DNA from: Actinomycetes bacterium
GTDB taxonomy: Bacteria > Actinomycetota > Acidimicrobiia > Acidimicrobiales > Palsa-688
Assembly: GCA_021847945.1 (NCBI GenBank)
Contig: JAJZNG010000003.1
Span: 1 to 54,494 of the forward strand
Reading direction: 5' to 3'
DNA: 54,494 nt
Below, one piece after another: positions 9,852 to 16,615 of the stretch (positions are counted from its first letter, which is position 1; every line of letters starts with the position of its first letter). The notes under the pieces were generated by a model that saw nothing but the letters and a program-made list of their open reading frames with translations, searched no databases and was not told where the DNA came from. A program made the translations under genes and the position numbers.

Positions 9852-11000
9852 CTACAGTCTGCCGCGACTGCCGACTAGGGGCACGAACATCTCAGCGGGT
9901 GTCAGCGAACCGTGCCTGCAGACCAGCTTTCGACTCTCGGGGGAGTCACCCGGCTCGACGAAAGCGACCGGCTCGAACGCCGCCAAGGCGACATCTCCCA
10001 GTCTCGAGCGAATGACCCGGTTCATGTCTCCTCCCAGCCAGCCTTGCGAGATCACCTCTTCGAGAGTAGCGACCCACGCCTGGTGGCCGAACCTGGACTT
10101 GAGCGTCCCCGACAGGTGCTCGGCTGCTGCGGGGCTTTGATCGAAGGTGTGGAACCACCTAAAGCGTGCCTCGCCGGAAGTGAACGCCACCCCGTCGATG
10201 CTGGCCGGGTCGACCTCGACAAGGTTCGCGCCGACGCTCACCTGCCCGTGATCGGCGGTCACGACCAGCGCAGCGCTGCTCGGGAGCACTTCGAGCAGGT
10301 CGCCGACCACCCGGTCCAAGGCGACGAGCTCGGCGTCATAGTGCTCACCGAACCCCTTCATGTGGGCGATCCTGTCCACCCCGTCGTAGTACACGTACAC
10401 GAACCTCTCTCCGCTCTCCACCAGGTGTTTGACGTCGACAGCCATACCTGACGCCTGATACCAGCCGACCTGGCGTGCGCCACGCTGGTGGGCGACAGTG
10501 AAACCGGTTCCGACGAAGTCCGCCTTGCTCACCACGGGAACGTCGACACCACCGAAAGGAGGGCAGCTCTGGAAGCTGGCCGGGTCCACGTAAGACCTCG
10601 CGTCTCCCGTCTTCGTTCTCCAACGAAGCACGTTCATGACCTCCGGCCCGCCCGGTCCGGCCACGACGACCTTGTAGCCGACAACCCCGTGAATCGACGG
10701 CGGAGCCCCCACCACGAGCGAGGTGAGGGCCGTAGCGGTGGTGCTCGGCACCACCGTGGTTATCGGCCTGCCCGCAAGGGTCGCCAGGTTTTCGAGCATT
10801 CCCAGGCGCTCGGAGAGTTGCAGCCATCCGAGACCGTCGACGACGAGGAGCACGACCTGTTCTGCGCCATTCACCGCCTGGGGAAGCCACGCCGGACGCT
10901 CCGGGGAGCTCGACAGCAACGCCGGCACCACCCTGGCGAGGTTCGCCCCCAAGTAATCAGGTATGACCGCCGCCGGCGGGTGCGTCTGTATCAGGGTCAC
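9852..11000 (-). CDS. Alkaline-phosphatase-superfamily phosphodiesterase/nucleotide pyrophosphatase
   Basis: The protein is 382 residues of the type I phosphodiesterase / nucleotide pyrophosphatase group. Metal ligands are visible in order: Asp in LLVVDGLGW (about residue 55), the nucleophile Thr in VVPSTTATALTS, Asp and His in YYDGVDRIAHMKG, Asp-His in VTADHGQ, and a C-terminal His in CRHGSLTP. There is no signal peptide, so it is probably cytoplasmic. It is the first gene of an operon with bpa and dnaE. The GTG start at 11000 lies 6 bases after a TAGGGT -10-like hexamer, suggesting a leaderless transcript. The substrate is unknown. Confidence 0.85.
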   Translation of the reverse strand: MTLIQTHPPAAVIPDYLGANLARVVPALLSSSPERPAWLPQAVNGAEQVVLLVVDGLGWLQLSERLGMLENLATLAGRPITTVVPSTTATALTSLVVGAPPSIHGVVGYKVVVAGPGGPEVMNVLRWRTKTGDARSYVDPASFQSCPPFGGVDVPVVSKADFVGTGFTVAHQRGARQVGWYQASGMAVDVKHLVESGERFVYVYYDGVDRIAHMKGFGEHYDAELVALDRVVGDLLEVLPSSAALVVTADHGQVSVGANLVEVDPASIDGVAFTSGEARFRWFHTFDQSPAAAEHLSGTLKSRFGHQAWVATLEEVISQGWLGGDMNRVIRSRLGDVALAAFEPVAFVEPGDSPESRKLVCRHGSLTPAEMFVPLVGSRGRL

Positions 11001-11006
11001 CTCACC

Positions 11007-11022
11007 ACCCTAGAGCTACGAT
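11007..11022. promoter_or_regulatory. Overlapping divergent leaderless promoters (phosphodiesterase and rrf2)
   Basis: Only 28 bases separate the two divergent GTG starts. On the plus strand TACGAT (11017-11022) is followed after 6 bases by the rrf2 GTG. On the minus strand TAGGGT (11012-11007) is followed after 6 bases by the phosphodiesterase GTG. Both fit TANNNT with transcription starting at the first base of the start codon. No clear -35 is visible. Confidence 0.5.
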
Positions 11023-11028
11023 GGGACG

Positions 11029-11460
11029 GTGAAGGTTTCTACCCGCGGGGACTACGCCAGCAGGGCGCTGCTGTCTCTGGCGCTTCACGACGGTGAGAGC
11101 GTCCCGACCTCGGTTCGCGACGTGGCGGAGCGGACCGGTCTACCTCAGCCCTACCTGGAGCAGATCCTGTTGGCACTCAAAGGAGCCGGCCTGGTCCGCT
11201 CGAAGCGGGGGGTCGGCGGCGGCTACGTCCTGGCCCGCCCGCCGGCCGACATCCCTCTCGGCAAGATCGTCAGCGCCGTCGACGGGCCGATCCAGGCCGG
11301 CGACTTCGGCGAGCCCCACCAAAACGGCGCTTGCGACCACGAAGGCCAGTGCGTGCTCCTCGCCGTCTGGTCCGAAGTGGGCGGCCACATACGCGAGCAC
11401 CTCGACTCCTTCTCGCTTGCCGACATGGCAGACCGGGCTAGGGGGACTAGCTCTACCTAA
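11029..11460 (+). CDS. Rrf2-family transcriptional regulator
   Basis: The protein is 143 residues with a winged helix-turn-helix of the Rrf2 family: MKVSTRGDYASRALLSLA, the recognition helix region LPQPYLEQILLALKGAGLV, and the wing RGVGGGYVLARP. Iron-sulphur members such as IscR use three Cys. Here only the last two equivalents remain (GACDHEGQC), and the position of the first is non-Cys with a nearby His, so cluster binding is uncertain. The gene is divergent from the phosphodiesterase-bpa-dnaE operon with 28 bases between starts, so it may regulate that operon or itself. It converges on cbiX, and its stop lies in a 21-bp tandem repeat. Confidence 0.88.
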   Translation: MKVSTRGDYASRALLSLALHDGESVPTSVRDVAERTGLPQPYLEQILLALKGAGLVRSKRGVGGGYVLARPPADIPLGKIVSAVDGPIQAGDFGEPHQNGACDHEGQCVLLAVWSEVGGHIREHLDSFSLADMADRARGTSST

Positions 11461-11492
11461 GACCCCCCGGCCTCTACCTAAGACCGCCCGGC
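11451..11492. repeat. 21-bp tandem duplication holding the stops of rrf2 and cbiX
   Basis: Two units, 11451-11471 and 11472-11492, share CTCTACCTAAGAC followed by CCCCCGGC or CGCCCGGC (one mismatch). Unit 1 contains the TAA of rrf2. Unit 2 contains the reverse-strand TAG of cbiX. The duplication therefore shaped the 3' ends of both convergent genes. Confidence 0.85.
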
Positions 11493-12502
11493 GACACGGC
11501 TGCGCCTTGCGTGCGACCACGGCCAGAGCCGTCTGGGCCAGTGCCGTCTGGGCCAGTGCCGTTTGGGCCAGCGCCGTTTGGGCCGCTGTCGTGATGGTGG
11601 TGTCGGTGCTGCTCTGCCAGGTGGGAGTGGCCGACCCCGACCGGCTGGCCGACCCGGTCGGCGAGACCAGGCCAGGGGGACCGGTAAGGGCAAGCGTCGC
11701 AGTTCACCCGGGGCATTCCCATCCTCGACTCGTTGAAACGCTCCACGATGGGCTCGACGAGACGGACGTCGGGGCCAAGGTAACCGCAGTCGACCAGCTC
11801 CACGCCAGCTGAGTCAGCCCAGGCGCGAAGTTGCGCTCGCCCGCGTTCTATCAAAAGCCCGTAACACAGGTACCACCAGCTAACGGCTATTCTCCGGTGC
11901 CCGAGCGCCGCAAGCGTCTTGGCGGCGTCGACGATCGTAGGACCGGTTACACCGCTAAAACCTACGCTGAAAGTCCGGTTCCCGCACCATTCGGCTATGA
12001 GCCGGCCCGCCTTGTAGGAGTCGCCGTTCGCGTCCGGGTCGGAAGTTCCCCTCGAAACGACCAGCAGCGCCGTGTCAGCATCGCTGGAGCGAGCTACCGC
12101 TTCGCCGAGGATCTCGACGGCCGCCCGGACCACCCCGAGCGGGCTTGCGAAGACGATGGAAGTGCCGGGATGGCGCCGGCGGGCTTCGAGCACCACAGCA
12201 GGAACGTCGCTCTTGGCGTGCCCAGCGCCGAGGAGCACCAGCGGAAGCACGGTTATCCTCCCGGCCCCGCTTGAGACCATGGAGTCGACCACGACGCCGG
12301 CTGGCGGTTCGCTCATCTCCAGGAATCCGACTTGCACGTCGACCCCTGCCAGAGCGTCCGCTACGTGCGCAGCGAGGCTGTGCATCTCGATGGCACTACG
12401 AGGAGACCTCGAACCGTGACCTACAAGCAGGAGGCCCTCGCTCAGCTCTGCCGCGGTCGAAGGTTCGTCTGTCACAGTATCGAAGTTGGCTTCGCCTTCC
12501 AC
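11474..12502 (-). CDS. cbiX: Sirohydrochlorin cobaltochelatase (long-form CbiX) with His-rich tail
   Basis: CbiX inserts cobalt into sirohydrochlorin, the entry step of oxygen-independent cobalamin synthesis. The 342-residue protein has two chelatase halves; the first carries the His of VGHGSRS (about residue 29) and the His of GAGHAKSD (about 95). The C-terminal extension has NCDACPY (Cys 268 and 271), matching the CxxC associated with an iron-sulphur site in long CbiX proteins. A His-rich metal-binding-like stretch follows (about 291-305, including five consecutive His), then Gly-Pro-x-Gly-x repeats (about 307-327) encoded by a 15-bp DNA repeat. It lies 4 bases downstream of the thioesterase gene and on the opposite strand from the main cob operon. 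Confidence 0.92.
   Translation of the reverse strand: MEGEANFDTVTDEPSTAAELSEGLLLVGHGSRSPRSAIEMHSLAAHVADALAGVDVQVGFLEMSEPPAGVVVDSMVSSGAGRITVLPLVLLGAGHAKSDVPAVVLEARRRHPGTSIVFASPLGVVRAAVEILGEAVARSSDADTALLVVSRGTSDPDANGDSYKAGRLIAEWCGNRTFSVGFSGVTGPTIVDAAKTLAALGHRRIAVSWWYLCYGLLIERGRAQLRAWADSAGVELVDCGYLGPDVRLVEPIVERFNESRMGMPRVNCDACPYRSPWPGLADRVGQPVGVGHSHLAEQHRHHHHDSGPNGAGPNGTGPDGTGPDGSGRGRTQGAAVSPGGLR
11531..11590. repeat. Four 15-bp tandem units inside cbiX
   Basis: Units GTCTGGGCCAGTGCC (11531-11545 and 11546-11560), GTTTGGGCCAGCGCC (11561-11575) and a diverged fourth copy (11576-11590) encode the GPxGx repeats in the CbiX tail. The period keeps the frame, so copy-number change would only lengthen or shorten the tail. 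Confidence 0.85.
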
Positions 12503-12506
12503 GGCC

Positions 12507-13325
12507 CTATCCGAGCCGTATTCCGGCGAGTTGCGTTGCTTGCGCTACGAGGGAGCCTTCGGCGTCCCACACGTAGCAGCTCTCGTCGACCAGCCGGCCC
12601 TGTATCATCTGGGCCCGCTGGAGCACCTGGACCGGTCCCGGCACGGGAACGGCCCGCACGTAGACGGTCAGGGTCAAGGTGGGAACCCATCCAGCCATCT
12701 CGATGTCGAAGGTAGCTGGGGGTAATGCGTCAGCGGCGAAAAGCAGGGACACCGAGTCGAAGGCCTCCCCGAACGGCAGCGTAAGCCACCCCATGACCTC
12801 GCCTTTACCGGACGGGTTTCCGCTCATGTAGCCGAGCGTTCTCGGGTCGAGTCTCAGCTCCACCTGCTCCATTATCGCCACCCGGTGACCTCCCGGAGGA
12901 CCCTCCCTGAGAGCGAAGCAGTCCTCGAAATCGCAGACCGGCGCACGACCTGCCGGCGCCGACCAATACGGGGTGCTCGCAGGGTCGATACGTCCCACCG
13001 TGACGTGAGCCTCCACGCAGGTCTCGCCTTCCTGGGAGACCCAAGCGCGCACCTGGGTCGCGGATCTCCCCTCGCGCAGCACCTCCGTCGACACGGTCGC
13101 TGGTCCCGGGTCGGGCGGCCGCAGATACGTCGCTGCCGTCGCTAGCACGTGAGTCCGTCCCGTCGAATCCAGCGCAGCCCTTGCGAGCAGCGCCAAGAGG
13201 TACCCGCCGTTCGGTCTGCCGCCTATCGTCCAGTCGGCGTTGATGTCCGCATCGAAGAGCTGTAGATCCCCTTCCGACCGGCGGGCGCGAAGAGCGGTCA
13301 CCGCGGCGAAGCTCTTGGGTCGCAT
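12507..13325 (-). CDS. Acyl-CoA thioesterase family protein (hotdog fold)
   Basis: The protein is 272 residues and resembles the double-hotdog TesB-like or 4HBT_3 thioesterase group. The first half has INADWTIGGRPNGGYLLALLARAA and a strand reading VLATAATYLRPPDPGPATVSTEVLR. The second half has TLTLTVYVRAVPVPGPVQVLQRAQMIQ and ends DAEGSLVAQATQLAGI, the usual end of these domains. The ATG at 13325 is chosen because a TACCCT -10-like hexamer ends 6 bases upstream, giving a leaderless start; an in-frame start at 13346 would lie upstream of that promoter. It is followed 4 bases later by cbiX. The substrate is unknown and a role in cobalamin synthesis is not implied. Confidence 0.8.
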   Translation of the reverse strand: MRPKSFAAVTALRARRSEGDLQLFDADINADWTIGGRPNGGYLLALLARAALDSTGRTHVLATAATYLRPPDPGPATVSTEVLREGRSATQVRAWVSQEGETCVEAHVTVGRIDPASTPYWSAPAGRAPVCDFEDCFALREGPPGGHRVAIMEQVELRLDPRTLGYMSGNPSGKGEVMGWLTLPFGEAFDSVSLLFAADALPPATFDIEMAGWVPTLTLTVYVRAVPVPGPVQVLQRAQMIQGRLVDESCYVWDAEGSLVAQATQLAGIRLG

Positions 13326-13331
13326 TCGGCC

Positions 13332-13337
13332 AGGGTA
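13332..13337 (-). promoter_or_regulatory. -10 hexamer of thioesterase-cbiX transcript
   Basis: The minus strand reads TACCCT, then GGCCGA, then the ATG at 13325. The TANNNT form and 6-base spacing fit a leaderless promoter and support the shorter start. Confidence 0.45.
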
Positions 13338-13347
13338 GCGGCCCAAG

Positions 13348-13377
13348 CTGACGAAGCGAAAAGCCGCCCAGTATTCT
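13348..13377 (+). promoter_or_regulatory. Candidate promoter of the cob operon
   Basis: CTGACG (13348-13353) and TATTCT (13372-13377) are 18 bases apart, each matching 4 of 6 consensus positions. Transcription would start near 13384. The 86 bases between the divergent starts are too short for a cobalamin riboswitch and show no B12 box. Confidence 0.4.
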
Positions 13378-13383
13378 TTTGCC

Positions 13384-13407
13384 GTGACGAACCGGGGAGG
13401 GAGCTAA
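13384..13407 (+). CDS. Possible 7-codon leader ORF before cbiA
   Basis: GTG at 13384 lies 6 bases after the TATTCT hexamer and opens a frame MTNRGGS ending in TAA at 13405-13407, 4 bases before the cbiA GTG. Its codons include the GGGGAGGGAG that would serve as the cbiA ribosome-binding site, so translating it would affect access to that site. It may be chance. Confidence 0.25.
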   Translation: MTNRGGS

Positions 13408-13411
13408 GGCG

Positions 13412-14848
13412 GTGGCCGCTCTCGGACCGAGGCTGGTGATAGCCGGGACCGCGTCGGGGGTCGGTAAAACCACCGTCTGCACAGGCATCCTGGCAGCTCT
13501 CGCTCGTAGGGGCCTCAAGGCTGCTGGGGCGAAGATCGGGCCGGACTTCATAGATCCCGGCTACCACGCAGCGGCGTGCGGTCGGCCTCCCCGGAACCTT
13601 GACGCTTGGATGTGCGGCCTGGAGCGCATGCCCTCCCTCGCCGCGCGCGCCGCCGACGGTCAGGACCTGCTGGTAATGGAAGGGGTCATGGGACTCTTCG
13701 ACGGTGCCGCCGACGGTACGGCCTCGTCGAGCGCCGACGTAGCCCGCGTGCTGCGAGCCCCTGTGATCCTCGTGGTCGACGCGTCGGCGATGGCCGCCTC
13801 TGCTGGGGCTATCGTGCACGGTTTCGCCAGTTTCGATCCCTCGGTCACCGTGTCTGGGATCGTGTTCAACAGGGTCGGCTCCGACGGTCACGAGACGATG
13901 CTCAAAGAGGCAGTCGCCGGCCTGGGAATACCTGTCGTAGGCGCTCTCAGACGCGACGATCGCTTTTCGTGGAGGGACCGCCATCTCGGTCTCGTCCCTG
14001 TGTCCGAAGACCCGCTCGGGGTCCGATCCTCGCTCGACAGGCTCGCCTCCGCCATCGAAGCGTGCGTCGACCTGGACGCTGTCGTCGCGGTGGCGCGAAG
14101 CGCCGAACCGCTAGAAGCTTCACCCTTAGAAGCTCCGAAGGAGATCGGACCCTCTCGCATCGCCGTGGCTGGCGGCCCGGCCTTCAGCTTCACCTATACC
14201 GACACCGTCGAAACCCTGCGCGCTGCTGGCGCCGAGGTGGTCAGCTTCGACCCTCTGGTAGACGAGGCTCTCCCCTACTCGAACCCGTCCCTGCAAGCGG
14301 GGCGGCCGGCGGCGCATGCTGCGAGCCACGACGGCGGAGAACCCGACGGAGGTGAACTGGACGGTCTTTTTATAGGGGGCGGATTTCCCGAGATCTACGC
14401 GCCGGCCCTCTCAGCGAACCGACGGCTCCTCGACGGGATCAGACGTGAGGTTGCTGGCGGTCTCGTCACCTGGGCCGAGTGCGGTGGCCTGCTGGTCTTG
14501 TGCGAAAGCCTCGACGGTCATCCCCTAGCCGGCGTCCTGGCCGCGCAGGCTGAAATGACCAGTACTTTGACGCTCGGCTACCGAACTGCCGTCACGACGA
14601 CCCAATCCCCGCTGGGCCCCGACGGAACAGTGCTTCGCGGACACGAGTTCCACTATTCGCGTGTCACCCCGGCTGGTTCCGCTCTGGCGATGCGGGCGAG
14701 GTTCGGCGAAGGCCACGACGGCTACGCCACAGAGAACCTCATCGCCACCTACCTGCACTACCATCCCGGGGCCAGCACCGCTCCTCTGGAGTCCTTCGCA
14801 GCCAAAGCTGCCCTACGTAGGGCATCACGTAGGGCAGGATTAGGCTAG
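13412..14848 (+). CDS. cbiA: Cobyrinate a,c-diamide synthase
   Basis: The enzyme amidates the a and c side chains of (cobalt-)cobyrinic acid using ATP and glutamine. The 478-residue protein has an N-terminal dethiobiotin-synthetase-like ATPase domain: P-loop GTASGVGKTT (about residues 12-21), KIGPDFIDPGYH, and VMEGVMGLFDG. The C-terminal domain is a class I glutamine amidotransferase with the nucleophile Cys in WAECGGLLVLCE and a C-terminal His in YLHYH. The GTG start has GGGGAGGGAG upstream. It is the first gene of the plus-strand cobalamin operon. Its last codons overlap operator-like repeats, giving a low-complexity Arg/Ala-rich C-terminus. I use cbiA because cbiX and cbiD indicate the anaerobic-type pathway; cobB is the synonym. 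Confidence 0.95.
   Translation: MAALGPRLVIAGTASGVGKTTVCTGILAALARRGLKAAGAKIGPDFIDPGYHAAACGRPPRNLDAWMCGLERMPSLAARAADGQDLLVMEGVMGLFDGAADGTASSSADVARVLRAPVILVVDASAMAASAGAIVHGFASFDPSVTVSGIVFNRVGSDGHETMLKEAVAGLGIPVVGALRRDDRFSWRDRHLGLVPVSEDPLGVRSSLDRLASAIEACVDLDAVVAVARSAEPLEASPLEAPKEIGPSRIAVAGGPAFSFTYTDTVETLRAAGAEVVSFDPLVDEALPYSNPSLQAGRPAAHAASHDGGEPDGGELDGLFIGGGFPEIYAPALSANRRLLDGIRREVAGGLVTWAECGGLLVLCESLDGHPLAGVLAAQAEMTSTLTLGYRTAVTTTQSPLGPDGTVLRGHEFHYSRVTPAGSALAMRARFGEGHDGYATENLIATYLHYHPGASTAPLESFAAKAALRRASRRAGLG
14810..14835. promoter_or_regulatory. Operator-like triple ACGTAGGGC repeat before the RHH-cobI gene
   Basis: A 14-bp perfect palindrome GCCCTACGTAGGGC (14810-14823) is followed after 3 bases by a third half-site ACGTAGGGC (14827-14835), so two half-sites are in direct orientation 13 bp apart. 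It lies inside the last codons of cbiA. It covers the expected -35 position (about 14823-14828) for the -10 TAGTGT at 14846. Ribbon-helix-helix proteins typically bind such short inverted or direct repeats, and the next gene begins with such a domain. Confidence 0.55.
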
Positions 14849-14851
14849 TGT
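14846..14851 (+). promoter_or_regulatory. -10 hexamer of internal leaderless promoter for RHH-cobI
   Basis: TAGTGT, overlapping the cbiA stop codon, is followed after 7 bases by the GTG at 14859, as in the other leaderless starts of this window. It would allow cobI and downstream genes to be transcribed separately from cbiA. Confidence 0.4.
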
Positions 14852-14858
14852 CAAGGCT

Positions 14859-15809
14859 GTGCGGAAAAGCAGCATCTACTTGCCGGAGGAGACGAAGTCC
14901 GCGCTGAGCCGGGAGGCCAAGCGGGCGGGGCTGTCCGAGGCCCAACTGATCCGCGGGGCGCTCGAAAGAGCCCTTTCGCAGCGCTCGGCGCGCCAGGAAC
15001 AATCGGGCGCGATACACGACCTTCGGGCCTCTCGGACGGCGGACGGGCCGGTGCCTGGACGCCTAGTGGGCGTCGGCGTCGGCCCCGGGGAGCCGGACCT
15101 GATAACCGTCAGGGCCGTCGAGGCGTTAAGACGAGCGGACGTGGTTGTCGCTCCGAGCAGCGCTCCCGACGCTGTAGGGCGCGCCGAGGCCATCGTGCGA
15201 CAAGTTGCGCCGGAGGTAGCCGTCGTGAGAGTGGCTTTCGACATGTCCCCTTCCAGGCTGGCCAGGGACATCTCCATCGACAAGGCGGCGGGCGTGGTCT
15301 GCGGATTCTGCGAAAAGGGTAACGAGGTGGCCTGGATCACTCTCGGCGACCCGTTGGTCTACTCGACGTTCCCGTCCGTAGCCGAAGCGGTGAAGCGCCT
15401 TAGACCTTCGACCGTGGTGTGCCAGGTGCCTGGGATCATGGCGTTCCAGGCACTAGCAGCTCGGACGTCGACGGTCGTCGCGGACGAACGCACGAAGGTG
15501 ACCATCAGAACTGCTCTCGACGGCGAGGACCTCGGAGCCGACTTGGAGGACGAGGACACGACGCTCGTCGTCTACAAAGGTGGCCGCCGTCTTCCCGAGG
15601 TCGCCGGCATAGCTTCCATTCTCGGCCGGGACCACAGCGCTGTCGCTGGGGAGTTACTCGGAATGCCGGGAGAGCAGGTGGGCACATTGGCCGACATGGC
15701 CGCTCGCGGGCCGGCATCTTACCTTGCCACGGTGATCCTCCCCTTCACTCGCGTTGATACTGCCACCGTCGAGGGGAGCGCGCACCATGACCGTTGGGAA
15801 ATGAGATGA
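14859..15809 (+). CDS. cobI: Ribbon-helix-helix domain fused to precorrin-2 C20-methyltransferase
   Basis: The single open frame encodes 316 residues. Residues 1-42 form a CopG-type ribbon-helix-helix domain: RKSSIYLPEE as the DNA-contacting strand, then two helices around TKSALSREAKRAG and SEAQLIRGALERAL. A charged linker of about 24 residues follows. From residue 67 it is a tetrapyrrole SAM methyltransferase of the CobI/CbiL type (GVGVGPGEPDLITVRAVEAL, ITLGDPLVYSTF, VPGIMAFQALAA), which methylates C20 of (cobalt-)precorrin-2. An internal GTG at 15051 could give the enzyme alone, but the frame is continuous and the RHH start has its own promoter-like signal. Ordinary CobI lacks this domain. 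I infer an autoregulatory enzyme. The stop overlaps the cobM ATG by 4 bases. Confidence 0.88.
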   Translation: MRKSSIYLPEETKSALSREAKRAGLSEAQLIRGALERALSQRSARQEQSGAIHDLRASRTADGPVPGRLVGVGVGPGEPDLITVRAVEALRRADVVVAPSSAPDAVGRAEAIVRQVAPEVAVVRVAFDMSPSRLARDISIDKAAGVVCGFCEKGNEVAWITLGDPLVYSTFPSVAEAVKRLRPSTVVCQVPGIMAFQALAARTSTVVADERTKVTIRTALDGEDLGADLEDEDTTLVVYKGGRRLPEVAGIASILGRDHSAVAGELLGMPGEQVGTLADMAARGPASYLATVILPFTRVDTATVEGSAHHDRWEMR

Positions 15810-16615
15810 TCTCCTTCGTCGGCGCAGGACCGGGCGCCGCCGACCTTGTGACGCTGCGGGGCGCGCAGAGGCTTGCAGATGCCGACGTCGTCGTGTGGGC
15901 GTCATCACTGGTCCCCGAAGCTCTCCTCGACCACTGCAAGCCCGGCGCGACGCTGCACGACTCCTCGGTGATGACGCTGGAGGATGTCCTCGCCGTCTAC
16001 GAGGCTAATCCTGAGCCTAGTGCTGTAGTGCGCCTGCACTCGGGCGACACCTCCATCTACTCGTCGATCGGCGAGCAGATCGACTGGTGCAAGGCCAACA
16101 GCCGGCCGTGGGAGATCGTTCCAGGAGTGACGTCGCTTGCGGCCGCCGCCGCTGCTCTCGGTCGAGAGTTGACACAACCCGGTGTAGCCCAGAGTGTGGT
16201 TATCACACGTCTGGCCGGTCGTACCGCCAAGTCGATGCCGGCCGGCGAGGGACCGGCGGCCTTCGCGCCCCACGCTACGACGCTCGCGGTCTTCTTGTCC
16301 GCCGCCCGCCCAGACGAATTGCAAGACGAACTGCTCTGCGCGGGCTCCGGGTACACAGCAGCGACACCCGCCGCAGTAGTCGAACGCGCCACGTGGCCCG
16401 ACGAACGTGTCATATCCACGACCGTCGGCGAGTTGGCTGACACCATCCGCTCCACGGGCGCTACCTTGACAGTCTTGGTCCTCGTCGGCGAAGCGCTCCG
16501 GGACTCGCCGGTAGCTCAGCGCTCACACCTTTACTCTCCGAGCTTCACCACCGCCTACCGCCTGCGGTCCGCCCCCGGGACCACATCGGGCCGACCTTCC
16601 GCTAACCGGCGTTGA
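15806..16615 (+). CDS. cobM: Precorrin-4 C11-methyltransferase
   Basis: The protein is 269 residues of the tetrapyrrole methylase fold. It begins MISFVGAGPGAADLVTLRGA (SAM-binding N-terminus), then has VVRLHSGDTSIYSSIGEQ and VPGVTSLAAAAAALGREL, and ends near the family signature SHLYSPSF-x-x-x-YR. It methylates C11 of (cobalt-)precorrin-4. I use the ATG at 15806, which overlaps the cobI TGA (ATGA) and has GGGAAATGAG before it, rather than the TTG at 15794. The C-terminal 15 residues after the signature look unconserved. The enzyme is CbiF in the anaerobic nomenclature. Confidence 0.95.
   Translation: MISFVGAGPGAADLVTLRGAQRLADADVVVWASSLVPEALLDHCKPGATLHDSSVMTLEDVLAVYEANPEPSAVVRLHSGDTSIYSSIGEQIDWCKANSRPWEIVPGVTSLAAAAAALGRELTQPGVAQSVVITRLAGRTAKSMPAGEGPAAFAPHATTLAVFLSAARPDELQDELLCAGSGYTAATPAAVVERATWPDERVISTTVGELADTIRSTGATLTVLVLVGEALRDSPVAQRSHLYSPSFTTAYRLRSAPGTTSGRPSANRR

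Noticed and set aside
13326-13411. Cobalamin riboswitch before cbiA
   Set aside because: The space is about 86 bases, much shorter than the roughly 200 nt element, and no B12 box is present.
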